Source of the DNA: Myxococcales bacterium
GTDB taxonomy: Bacteria > Myxococcota_A > Polyangia > Fen-1088
Assembly (NCBI GenBank): GCA_003170035.1
Contig: PMZX01000045.1
Coordinates: 345-16,612 of the forward strand
DNA length: 16,268 nucleotides
Direction of reading: 5' to 3'
Shown: positions 1-6,684 of the stretch, piece by piece
Layout of the letters: every line of letters begins with the position of its first letter
Position numbering within the stretch: the first letter of the stretch is position 1
The notes under the pieces: model-generated
The model's input: only the letters and a program-made list of their open reading frames with translations
Database searches by the model: none
What the model was told of the DNA's origin: nothing
Position numbers and translations under genes: made by a program

Positions 1-521
1 TAGGTCTGCACGTACTGGCCATACCAGAGACCTGGCGCGACACCCTGAGCGTGAATCGGGGGGTAGAAGCCGTCGAAAAGGACTCGGCTGAGCGTGGGCA
101 ACGCCTTGACGTTCACACCATGGGCCTCGCGCAGCAGAAATGGAAGAAGCTGCAGGAGTCCCGCACGGCCGGCCAGACTCTGGGAAATGCGCGAGTGCAG
201 ATCGAACTGGCGCGAGCCGGTCAGCACGAAGCGACCGGGCCTACGATCCTCGTCGACGACCTGTTGCAAGTACGAAAAGAGTTCGGGGAAACGCTGGGCC
301 TCGTCGAATACCGCCCCGCCTTGGTGCCGCTGCAGAAAACCACGGGGATCCTGGGTGGCGGCCCAGAGGATGTCGGGGTTCTCAAGCGACACATAGGGCT
401 TCTTGGGAAACGCCATACGCGCCAGCGTCGTCTTGCCTGACTGGCGCGGCCCGGTGATGGCCACGACCGGAAAGTTGGCTGCCAGATGGTTCAGGTACTT
501 TGTTGCGTCACGAGTAACCAC
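1..521 (-). CDS. AAA ATPase (AAA_14/DUF4143 family), N-terminal part, runs off the window
   Basis: About 173 codons are visible before the window edge. The ATPase core is clear: Walker A GPRQSGKTT at residues 24-32, Walker B AVFDEAQ at 70-76, and a sensor-like LTGSRQ at 100-105. This is the layout of the AAA_14 ATPases that usually carry a C-terminal DUF4143 domain, which would lie beyond the left edge. Their role is poorly known; many are accessory-region genes. The only start in frame is GTG at 521, because a stop lies about 75 bases upstream and no ATG intervenes. No Shine-Dalgarno is visible, but TATACT sits a few bases upstream, so a leaderless message is possible. In-frame sequence just upstream (LPRQLY) resembles the usual N-terminus of the family, so the true start may have been lost or mutated. 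It follows the glycosyltransferase on the same strand after a 133-base gap and is probably not functionally tied to it. Confidence 0.85.
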   Translation of the reverse strand, partial: MVTRDATKYLNHLAANFPVVAITGPRQSGKTTLARMAFPKKPYVSLENPDILWAATQDPRGFLQRHQGGAVFDEAQRFPELFSYLQQVVDEDRRPGRFVLTGSRQFDLHSRISQSLAGRAGLLQLLPFLLREAHGVNVKALPTLSRVLFDGFYPPIHAQGVAPGLWYGQYVQT

Positions 522-600
522 ATGAAAAGTATATAGCTGTCTTGGTAATTGGAAATTGCACTTCCAAACACTGCATACTGCGACGTGCTATTCCGACCTC

Positions 601-640
601 GATGGCTAGATAATTATCTCAGTATGTCTAGATATGCCGG
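601..640. promoter_or_regulatory. AT-rich palindromic patch between two minus-strand genes
   Basis: This AT-rich stretch in a GC-rich background holds a perfect 12-base palindrome AGATAATTATCT (608-619) and two copies of CTAGATA (606-612 and 628-634) whose starts are 22 bases apart, about two helical turns. It lies upstream of the ATPase gene and could be a promoter or operator region for it. No convincing -35/-10 pair was found, so this is a weak inference from base composition and symmetry. Confidence 0.25.
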
Positions 641-654
641 GACTCGGGAACGCG

Positions 655-1881
655 TCAGCTTGTGCCAGCGGACACTTTCGTCAACAGCGCCTGCCACGTT
701 GCCAGGGCCTGCTGCCGCTTGAAGCGCGCAGCCCACAGCGCGCGGGCGCGTTCGCCCATCTCGGCGAGCAGGGCTGGGTGGCATGCGAGGTCCCGAATCG
801 CGCTCGCGAGTTCGGCGGCCGCGCCCACGGAAAAGGCCCGGCCGCAGCCGGCTTGCTCGATGCACATGGCCATCCCGCCCTTGCGATCGCCGACGAAGAG
901 GACCGGCCGCCCGGCGGCGAGCACGGAGTAGAATTTGCTCGGGACGATGAGTCCTTCGAGTTCGGGTTTGAGGGAAACCAGGTGCACGTCGGGTACCGAC
1001 AGGCTGATCGCCAGACGGTCGAGCGGCTGATAGGGCCGAAAACTGACGTTGGTCAGGCCCAGCTCGGCCACGCGCGCTTCCACCCACCCGCGCTGGGCGC
1101 CGGCGCCGACGAAGAGAAAGCGCAGGTCGGGCAGGTCGCGCAGCAGGGCCCCGGCGTCGAGGATGGTGGCAAAGTCGTGCGCGCGACCGAAGTTCCCGGA
1201 ATACCCGACCACGAACTTCTGGCCGAGATCCCATTGCGCGCGCAGCGGGTTGGTAGTGGACGGCGCGGGGGCAGACGCCGTCTCGCCGGGGGACCAGTTG
1301 TGAATGACGTCGATCTTGTCTTGCGCGATCCCTTCCGCGCGCAGGCGTGCGGCCATGCCTTCGCCCAGCACGACGTTCGTCCGCGCCAGCCTGAGCGAGA
1401 GGTTGCGCAGCCTGCGCAGCAGCGGAGCGAGCATCGCGATGCCCGGAACGTGCAGGCCTTCCGCGATCTCGGGAAAGAGATCCTGCGTCCAGTTGATCGC
1501 GATGGATCGCCTCAGTCGGGCGACCAGAGCGCAAGGAACCGACAAGAGCGGCGGATCGGTTTCCGCGATGACCACAGTGCCGGAATCCGCGAGCATCACG
1601 AGCTTCGCAGTCGCGCTGAGATAGAAGGTGAGGTAGTCCATGGCCCGTGGCAGAAGCCGCCCGCGTCCAAATCGGGTCGCCCACACCCGGTGCACCTGCA
1701 CGCCACGCACGCTCTCGCTCTCGGGCAAGACGCGTGAAGGATCGTCGTACAGTTGCCGGCTGGTGAGGATGTGGACGTCGAATCCAGCCTCGGCAAGGTG
1801 GAAGGCCAGATCGCTGAGGATCTGGCTGGTGGCCGAGTGATCGGGATGAAAGAAGCGATTGACGAAGATCAGGCGCTGCAT
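655..1881 (-). CDS. Family 4 glycosyltransferase, WcaI/WbuB-like
   Basis: A 408-residue GT-B glycosyltransferase that would move a sugar from a nucleotide donor onto a lipid-linked or oligosaccharide acceptor at the cytoplasmic face. The N-terminal domain begins IFVNRFFHPDHSATSQILSD (residues 5-24), typical of WcaI/WbuB-type enzymes of colanic acid and capsule loci. The C-terminal donor-binding domain begins near VVGYSGNFGRAHDF (224-237) and carries the E-rich motif SLKPELEGLIVPSKFY (303-318), which binds the donor in GT4 enzymes. I chose ATG 1881 because the first 20 residues of the longer frame (from 1941) are low-complexity and not family-like. The length is normal for the family. It is divergent from the antitoxin region and its direct partner genes are not visible. 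Acceptor and donor cannot be told from sequence. Confidence 0.88.
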   Translation of the reverse strand: MQRLIFVNRFFHPDHSATSQILSDLAFHLAEAGFDVHILTSRQLYDDPSRVLPESESVRGVQVHRVWATRFGRGRLLPRAMDYLTFYLSATAKLVMLADSGTVVIAETDPPLLSVPCALVARLRRSIAINWTQDLFPEIAEGLHVPGIAMLAPLLRRLRNLSLRLARTNVVLGEGMAARLRAEGIAQDKIDVIHNWSPGETASAPAPSTTNPLRAQWDLGQKFVVGYSGNFGRAHDFATILDAGALLRDLPDLRFLFVGAGAQRGWVEARVAELGLTNVSFRPYQPLDRLAISLSVPDVHLVSLKPELEGLIVPSKFYSVLAAGRPVLFVGDRKGGMAMCIEQAGCGRAFSVGAAAELASAIRDLACHPALLAEMGERARALWAARFKRQQALATWQALLTKVSAGTS

Positions 1882-2054
1882 GGACCGGCTGATGGTAACC
1901 CCGGCTGTCGCACTTTGAGAGGTGGACGGTCGATGGCGCACAAGATTGTCTCGGACGCGCGGAAATTGTCCAGTTCAGGCCACGGTCAGGCAGGGCGTCC
2001 CCCGACCCAAAGTGCGGCCGGACGGTCGCAGCCGACGCGACCGCGCTGCCCGTG
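1882..2054. other. Divergent intergenic region with no gene seen
   Basis: This gap separates the minus-strand glycosyltransferase from the plus-strand promoter at 2055. It is GC-rich. I see no credible coding frame, RNA gene or repeat, and no convincing promoter for the glycosyltransferase, although one must lie here or further upstream. Confidence 0.5.
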
Positions 2055-2083
2055 TTGACTTGGGACTTAGTCCCATTCATACT
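2055..2083 (+). promoter_or_regulatory. Promoter with internal palindromic operator (MqsA autoregulation candidate)
   Basis: TTGACT (2055-2060) matches five of six -35 consensus bases. After exactly 17 bases comes CATACT (2078-2083), matching four of six -10 bases. The spacer holds a perfect odd palindrome TGGGACTTAGTCCCA (2061-2075), with seven-base arms around one central T. A palindrome between -35 and -10 is where a dimeric repressor blocks polymerase, and MqsA-type antitoxins repress their own promoters through palindromes. A start site around 2090 would give an almost leaderless message for the toxin remnant. The promoter call rests on consensus and spacing; the operator role is inference. 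Confidence 0.6.
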
Positions 2084-2091
2084 CTGTGGGA

Positions 2092-2151
2092 GTGAAGGCC
2101 AAGATCCCCCACTTCTCGCTCGAACGGGTGAAGTCGATGGTCAAGCCATGA
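2092..2151 (+). pseudogene. Remnant of an MqsR-type toxin gene (N-terminal stub)
   Basis: From GTG 2092 (or GTG 2086) the frame reads VKAKIPHFSLERVKSMVKP and stops at TGA 2149-2151, overlapping the antitoxin ATG as ATGA. The pattern K-x-PH-x-x-L-x-x-VK-x-x-V matches the start of E. coli MqsR (EKRTPHTRLSQVKKLV, from memory), including the PH, L, VK and V positions in a gapless alignment. MqsR toxins are ribonucleases of about 98 residues, and mqsR normally lies directly upstream of mqsA in one operon, as here. Everything after the first helix, including the catalytic part, is absent, so no active toxin can be made. The stub still has the promoter in front and could couple translation into mqsA. 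It could instead be a chance leader peptide; the position and motif together favour a remnant. Confidence 0.55.
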
Positions 2152-2606
2152 CTAGCACGACAAAGAGGCGATGTGGCCAGTGTGGTGCTCGCGCGGTGAT
2201 TGGGGTCACACGCGCCGGCCGGCTAACCATGTACAGAAACCTCGAGCTGGAGATCCCTGCGCACGTCGTCGTCCCTACCTGCACAAAGTGCGGGGCGGAG
2301 TGGATCGACGAGGCTGCCGCCAAGGCACTCGACGAGGCGCTGGAGCGCGTGTATGAGAGCAAGCTGCGGACCCGCCTGGATACCGCCCTGGAGAAGATCT
2401 TGAGCGAGGAAGGTAGCCAGGCGCGCGTGGAGCGCGTTCTTGGGGTCTCGCCTGGCTACCTATCGAAGCTGAAGCTCGGGAAGCGGCACCCGAGCGCGGA
2501 GATTGTCTCGGCGTTGGCCTTGGTGTCCGCAAACCCCAAACGCCGCCTGGCTGAGCTGGACAATTTCTTCAACCCCGCAGGGGGACGCAAGCGCGCCGCC
2601 GGCTAG
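2148..2606 (+). CDS. mqsA: MqsA-family antitoxin / XRE-type regulator, apparently without its toxin
   Basis: A 152-residue two-domain protein. The N-terminal zinc-binding domain has C9-x2-C12 and C45-x2-C48, the same arrangement as Cys3/6/37/40 of E. coli MqsA. A linking helix (about 53-90) leads to a helix-turn-helix (about 92-137) containing RVLGVSPGYLSKLKLGKRHP. MqsA neutralises the MqsR ribonuclease through the zinc domain and represses the operon through the helix-turn-helix. I chose ATG 2148 because the first Cys pair then falls at the usual place. There is no strong Shine-Dalgarno and the start overlaps the toxin-stub stop, which suggests translational coupling. No complete toxin gene is adjacent, so this is an orphan antitoxin or a repurposed repressor. 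The sugar operon starts 61 bases downstream and could be read from the same promoter. Confidence 0.8.
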   Translation: MTSTTKRRCGQCGARAVIGVTRAGRLTMYRNLELEIPAHVVVPTCTKCGAEWIDEAAAKALDEALERVYESKLRTRLDTALEKILSEEGSQARVERVLGVSPGYLSKLKLGKRHPSAEIVSALALVSANPKRRLAELDNFFNPAGGRKRAAG

Positions 2607-2651
2607 GGTGACGAAGCCAAATCGGTGCGCCGGAAGCCGTTTGTTGTCATT

Positions 2652-2661
2652 AGGGAAAAGG
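2652..2661 (+). promoter_or_regulatory. Ribosome binding site deciding a TTG start
   Basis: AGGGAAAAGG lies six bases before TTG 2668, the only sensibly placed start in front of the epimerase fold. It supports a TTG start over the much longer upstream frame, which overlaps the antitoxin gene in another reading frame. Confidence 0.6.
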
Positions 2662-2667
2662 TTAACT

Positions 2668-3729
2668 TTGGACAAGGCCGACCGGCGAACGCCGCTGCCC
2701 AGAAGGGACTTGGATCACGTCCTGGAGCACACCAGGGATCTGTGGGAGGAGTTGCGTGGGCAGCGGGTTTTCATTACCGGCGGCACTGGTTTCTTCGGTC
2801 GCTGGCTGCTGGAAAGCTTGGTCTGGGCCAACGACCGGCTCCATCTGGACGTTTCAGCTTTGGTCCTGTCGCGAAACCCTGATGCATTCCGGGAGAAGGC
2901 TCCCCATTTGGCGGACCATTCGGCCATTCAGTTTCACCCCGGCAACGTACGCTCGTTCAGTTTTCCGACTGGCAGCTTTTCGCACATCATCCATGCGGCC
3001 ACGGAGTCGAGTGTAAAGCTGAACGCGGACGAGCCGCTGGCCGTGTTCGATACAATCGTGGACGGAACCCGCCGCACCCTGGAGTTTGCCCGCCACTCTG
3101 GCGTGAGGAAGTTCTTGCTGACCAGCTCGGGCGCAGTCTATGGCAGGCAGCCCCCTGGCATGCCCCACGTCCCCGAGGACTACCCCGGTGCGCCTGACCC
3201 GACTGATTCGCGCTCTGCCTATGGGGAGGGAAAGCGGGCCGCTGAGACTTTGTGCACGCTGTTTTCGAAGCAGCACGGGATCGCAACGAGGGTCGCTCGC
3301 TGTTTTGCTTTTGTGGGCCCTTACTTGCCTCTGGACGTCCACTTCGCGATTGGCAATTTCATCCGGGATCGGCTGAACGGCGGACCGATTGTGGTTCAGG
3401 GCGATGGCACTCCCCATCGCTCCTATCTCTATGCCGCCGACCTGGTGATCTGGCTGTTGGCGATTCTGCTGCGGGGCCAGAACGGCCGGATCTACAACGT
3501 CGGATCAGAGGAAAGCATATCCATCGAGAGGTTGGCGCACATGATCGGCGCGGGTTTCAGTCCCGAGGTGGGTGTGGTCGTGAGAGGCAAGCCAGACCCA
3601 GGCAAGGCGCCCGAGCGCTATGTGCCGAGTACGGCGCGCGCCAGGCAAGAATTGGGTCTCCTGCCGTGGATTTCGCTTTCCGACGCCATCGGCCGCACGA
3701 TCGCGTTCCATGGAGCTGCCGTCAGATGA
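2668..3729 (+). CDS. NAD-dependent nucleotide-sugar epimerase/dehydratase (extended SDR)
   Basis: A 353-residue extended SDR. The Rossmann motif GGTGFFG is at residues 38-44, the TSSGAVYG catalytic serine region at 152-159, and the catalytic pair is Y185/K189 in SAYGEGK. The stretch RCFAFVGPYLPLDVHFAIGNF (from 211) and the later GDGTPHRSYLYAADL (245-259) are typical of NDP-sugar dehydratases, epimerases and 4-ketoreductases of O-antigen loci. Such enzymes oxidise C4 of the sugar with bound NAD, then epimerise, dehydrate or reduce. The exact substrate cannot be assigned. Translation probably starts at TTG 2668. It begins the plus-strand operon, and the glycosyltransferase follows after 19 bases with its own good Shine-Dalgarno, so this enzyme may make that enzyme's donor sugar. 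Confidence 0.85.
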   Translation: MDKADRRTPLPRRDLDHVLEHTRDLWEELRGQRVFITGGTGFFGRWLLESLVWANDRLHLDVSALVLSRNPDAFREKAPHLADHSAIQFHPGNVRSFSFPTGSFSHIIHAATESSVKLNADEPLAVFDTIVDGTRRTLEFARHSGVRKFLLTSSGAVYGRQPPGMPHVPEDYPGAPDPTDSRSAYGEGKRAAETLCTLFSKQHGIATRVARCFAFVGPYLPLDVHFAIGNFIRDRLNGGPIVVQGDGTPHRSYLYAADLVIWLLAILLRGQNGRIYNVGSEESISIERLAHMIGAGFSPEVGVVVRGKPDPGKAPERYVPSTARARQELGLLPWISLSDAIGRTIAFHGAAVR

Positions 3730-3748
3730 AGCAGAAAGGAGTGGCTCG

Positions 3749-4681
3749 ATGAAGATCAGTATTGTTACGCCCTGCTTTAACGAAGCAGAGAATGTTGCCG
3801 CTCTCTATAATGAAGTGAAGACCGCCATTGGTTCACTGGGGCCGCAGTACCACTACGAGCATATTTTCATCGACAACGCTTCGACGGACGAGACGGTGGC
3901 AATCTTGAAGCGGATTGCGGCAGAGGACAAGCGGGTCAAGATCATCGTCAATGCCAAGAATTTCGGGGTCTATCGCTCGCCACTTCATGCGCTATACCAG
4001 GCAAGCGGCGAAGTGATCATCCCCATGTCCGCGGATCTACAGGATCCACCCGATTTGATCCCCGAATTCGTGCGTCTGTGGGAGCAGGGCTACAAGATCG
4101 TTGCGGCTGTCAAGAAGGGCTCTCAAGAGTCCTTCCCCATGGCCTTGGTTCGCAAGGCGTACTACCGAATACTGTGCTACTTGGCCGAGACTGAACTCAT
4201 CAAGGATTTTACCGGCTTCGGTCTCTACGACAAGTGCGTGGTTGACCTCCTTCGTTCGACTGGAGATCACTATCCCTACGTGCGCGGTCTCCTCACCGAG
4301 ATGGGCTATCCAATTGCGCGCGTGGAGTATATTCGCCCCACACGCAAGCGTGGATTTACGAAGAATCGGCTGATCGACCTCTACGCGCAGGCAATGAACG
4401 GCATCGTCAATCACTCGAAGATGCCGCTTCGGCTTGCAACGCTGATGGGCATGACCGTTGCGCTCTTGAGCTTTGCTGTTTCGGTTGGGTACTTTGTCTA
4501 CAAGATCCGGTACTGGTACTCGTTCTCGATAGGTATGGCCCCGCTCGTGCTGGGCCTGTTCTTCTTTTCCTCGGTTCAGCTCATTTTTCTTGGTGTCTTG
4601 GGAGAATACATTGGCGCCATCCACAGTCGCGTGTTCCAGAAGTGGCTTGTCATCGAGAAGGAACGGGTGAACTTCGACTAG
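3749..4681 (+). CDS. Family 2 glycosyltransferase, GtrB/DPM1-type polyprenyl-phosphate glycosyltransferase
   Basis: A 310-residue protein with an N-terminal GT-A domain starting ISIVTPCFNEAENV (3-16), an acidic SADLQDP motif (94-100) that binds metal and nucleotide sugar, and TRKRGFTKN (198-206), which corresponds to the conserved Arg/Lys-rich loop of DPM1/GtrB enzymes. Two C-terminal membrane spans follow, at about 228-251 and 262-286. These enzymes move a sugar from a nucleotide donor to undecaprenyl phosphate on the cytoplasmic side. ATG 3749 is preceded by AAAGGAG at good spacing. The next gene encodes a GtrA-like protein, the usual partner that takes the lipid-linked sugar across the membrane. 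The preceding epimerase suggests the donor is not plain UDP-glucose; that is inference. Confidence 0.88.
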   Translation: MKISIVTPCFNEAENVAALYNEVKTAIGSLGPQYHYEHIFIDNASTDETVAILKRIAAEDKRVKIIVNAKNFGVYRSPLHALYQASGEVIIPMSADLQDPPDLIPEFVRLWEQGYKIVAAVKKGSQESFPMALVRKAYYRILCYLAETELIKDFTGFGLYDKCVVDLLRSTGDHYPYVRGLLTEMGYPIARVEYIRPTRKRGFTKNRLIDLYAQAMNGIVNHSKMPLRLATLMGMTVALLSFAVSVGYFVYKIRYWYSFSIGMAPLVLGLFFFSSVQLIFLGVLGEYIGAIHSRVFQKWLVIEKERVNFD

Positions 4682-4752
4682 TTCGTTGCATCCAGGCGCG
4701 GCCGGTGAATCATTTTGGGAGCGACTAGGGCGACGCGGAGCACGGGCGGACC

Positions 4753-5187
4753 ATGATGAACTGGCTACGACGCACGAGTCTTCGTCTCTGGAAACACCAG
4801 GGACTCAGGTACCTCGTGGTCGGCGGAACCAACACCGCGCTGTCATATGGCGTCTTCGCGCTCTGTTATCACCTTCTAGCGCCATACGTTCACTACATGG
4901 CCGTGCTGGTGTGCTGCACCGTTATCAACATCACAGTGGCGTATTTGAACTACAAGTTTTTGGTGTTTCGGACGAGAGGTAGCTACGTTCGAGAGTACCT
5001 GCGTTTCTATGGCGTTTACGCCGTGCCCATTGGCCTCGGGTTTCTGTTGTTTCCCTTGGGGGTCGAAGTGCTGCGCGCCAATGCGTACGCGACCCAAGCG
5101 GTAATCACCGTCATCACGGTGGTCTTGAGCTACTACGGACACAAGCACGTGTCTTTCAGGCGTGGAGCGCCCCCGGCGGCGCCATAG
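4753..5187 (+). CDS. gtrA: GtrA-like membrane protein (lipid-linked sugar flippase candidate)
   Basis: A 144-residue protein with four predicted membrane spans (about 19-41, 45-72, 78-101, 110-133), the standard GtrA fold and length. Family marks include RYLVVGGTNTALSYGVF (18-34), NYKFLVFR (67-74) and the C-terminal YYGHKHVSF (127-135). GtrA proteins are thought to move undecaprenyl-phosphate-linked sugars to the periplasm for attachment to O-antigen or another glycan. It follows the GtrB-like enzyme by 71 bases. ATG 4753 or 4756 could be the start; GGCGGA lies just upstream. No GT-C transferase that would use the flipped sugar is in the window. Confidence 0.85.
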   Translation: MMNWLRRTSLRLWKHQGLRYLVVGGTNTALSYGVFALCYHLLAPYVHYMAVLVCCTVINITVAYLNYKFLVFRTRGSYVREYLRFYGVYAVPIGLGFLLFPLGVEVLRANAYATQAVITVITVVLSYYGHKHVSFRRGAPPAAP

Positions 5188-5281
5188 ATTGGTTGGTCTC
5201 CATGAGCCTGAAGGGGGTGCCCACGCAAGTGTTGAATTTGCAGCCACTTTGTGGCATCTGTCGAGCCCGGAGTCGCCCCCT

Positions 5282-5857
5282 ATGGACCAAAAGCTCTCTG
5301 ATTACGTCGTGGAATGTGTGCGCCGTGCCGGGGTCAGGCACGTGTTCCTCGTCCCCGGGGGCGGGGCCATGCACCTCAATGATTCTCTCGGACGCAGCGG
5401 ACTAGAGCTGGTGCACAACCATCACGAGCAGGCGTCGGCTATCGGGTGCGAGGTATGTGCAAAGATGACCGGCGGGCTCGGAGCTGCCTTCGTGACGACC
5501 GGATCAGGTGGCACCAATGCCGTCACCGGCTTGGCTGGGGCGTGGCTGGATTCGACCCCGTGTATCTTCCTCCGGACCGGACAGAGGATCCTGCACACCA
5601 CGGCGCTTGGCGCCATGGGGTTCGCGATTCCGTCCGCCATCGCCTTGCGAGAAGATGTGCGGGAGGTTCTGGCTGCCAAAGGACCCGTGGTGTGCAATGT
5701 GGCCGTCATCCAGGATGAAGACCGCCTGCCGCGCATTGCTTCTCGCCCGCTCCCGGGCGGGGGCATGGTTTCAACACCTCTCGAAGACCTGTTTCCATAC
5801 CCACCACGCGCCGAGTTTCTAGAAAACATGACGGTGGCGCCACTTGAGGATGTATGA
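5282..5857 (+). pseudogene. In-frame doubly deleted TPP-dependent (acetolactate-synthase-like) gene, 191 codons
   Basis: The open frame is a shortened copy of the enzyme type encoded in full at 10806-12605 (599 residues). Residues 1-99 match full-length 1-98, including VPGG.AMHLNDSLGR and the catalytic-glutamate motif HEQASAI (E49). Residues 100-121 (TGQRILHTTALGAMGFAIPSAI) match full-length 415-436. Residues 122-191 match full-length about 531-599, including VREVLAAKGPVVCNV and PLEDLFP. About 316 and 94 residues are therefore missing, among them the middle domain and the GDG...NN motif that binds TPP and magnesium, so it cannot be a working enzyme alone. Both joins keep the frame, the start has CGGAG upstream, and the stop overlaps the next gene as ATGA. 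It may still be translated, serving coupling to the isomerase gene, or could be a partial subunit; loss of function is the simplest reading. Confidence 0.85.
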
Positions 5858-6684
5858 ACATCGGAATCATGCAAGGTAGGCTCGTGCCACCCGAGGGTGG
5901 CAGGTTTCAGTCTTTTCCGCGGTTCGGCTGGCGTCGCGAGATTGAGTTTGCGGCTACGGCCGGCCTCGACTGCATCGAGTGGATCGATGACGAGTTCGGC
6001 ATTGGCGAGAACCCGTTGTGGAGCAGTTCCGGCTTGGCGGAACTGCGTGCCCTTTCGACTCGGCATGGCGTTGCCGTGAGATCGGTTTGCGCCGACTGGT
6101 TCATGGAGAATCCGCTGCTCCGATGTGGAGAGACGGAGAGACGCGCACGTGTGGCGCGCCTCTGCCAGCTCATCGCCATCGGCGGTGAGCTGGGCATCGA
6201 GCGCATCGTGATCCCGTTCGTCGACAACTCGCGGATCGAGGGGGATAACGACGTGCAGGCAGTGGTGCGTACACTCCTCGAGGCCGAGCCCGCCGCACGG
6301 ATGAGTGGCGTTGAGCTGCACCTGGAAACGGCGCTCGCGCCCCGACCGTTCGCCGTTCTGCTCGATCGTCTGCCGCCGGCAACCTTTCGAGTCAACTACG
6401 ATTCGGGGAATAGCTCGTCGCTGGGCTACTCACCGACCGAGGAATTTGCAGCCTATGGCGCGCGCGTCGGAAGTGTGCACATCAAGGATCGATTGCGCGG
6501 CGGAGGCACCGTGGCGCTGGGTACGGGGGACGCGGACTTCCCGGCGCTGTTCCGGGCGCTGGCTGCGCATCAATACCGAGGGGATTTCATCCTCCAGGCG
6601 GCGCGCGGCCAGGCGGGTGACGAAGTAGAGTTGGCACGTCGCAACCGCGCTTTTGTCGAGCGGGCCGCTGAGGCAGCGCGATGA
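5854..6684 (+). CDS. TIM-barrel sugar-phosphate isomerase/epimerase (xylose isomerase-like)
   Basis: A 276-residue protein of the AP-endonuclease-2/xylose-isomerase-like TIM-barrel family, to which UlaE/SgbU L-xylulose-5-phosphate 3-epimerases belong. It begins MNIGIMQGRL and carries the expected metal-site strands: ELHLETA (E158), VNYDSGN (D183) and GSVHIKDR (H209). At the fourth metal position the sequence reads FILQAARG, with Q248 where many members have Glu. The substrate is likely a keto sugar or sugar phosphate in the surface-sugar pathway, but it cannot be named. Its start overlaps the stop of the deleted TPP gene, and its stop overlaps the start of the oxidoreductase stub, both as ATGA, so the three are translationally linked. 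Confidence 0.82.
   Translation: MNIGIMQGRLVPPEGGRFQSFPRFGWRREIEFAATAGLDCIEWIDDEFGIGENPLWSSSGLAELRALSTRHGVAVRSVCADWFMENPLLRCGETERRARVARLCQLIAIGGELGIERIVIPFVDNSRIEGDNDVQAVVRTLLEAEPAARMSGVELHLETALAPRPFAVLLDRLPPATFRVNYDSGNSSSLGYSPTEEFAAYGARVGSVHIKDRLRGGGTVALGTGDADFPALFRALAAHQYRGDFILQAARGQAGDEVELARRNRAFVERAAEAAR

Noticed and set aside
634..1737. 367-codon plus-strand frame
   Set aside because: Antisense shadow of the GT4 gene, caused by high GC at third codon positions.
614..2080. 488-codon minus-strand open frame across the glycosyltransferase
   Set aside because: It is an out-of-frame shadow of the GT4 gene: Arg/Ala/Gly-rich, no motifs, and the other frame gives a clear glycosyltransferase.
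5243..5255. Small hairpin GCCAC-TTT-GTGGC before the deleted TPP gene
   Set aside because: Only five base pairs and no T-run, so not a credible terminator; expected by chance in a window this size.
5282..5857. Reading the 191-codon ORF as a genuine small TPP-enzyme subunit
   Set aside because: It carries pieces from both ends and an internal fragment of the large enzyme in the original order, which fits deletion better than a natural subunit, and it lacks the TPP/metal motif.
5422..6321. 299-codon minus-strand frame across the deleted TPP gene and the isomerase
   Set aside because: The opposite strand carries recognisable protein families through the whole stretch; this frame has no motifs and spans two genes.
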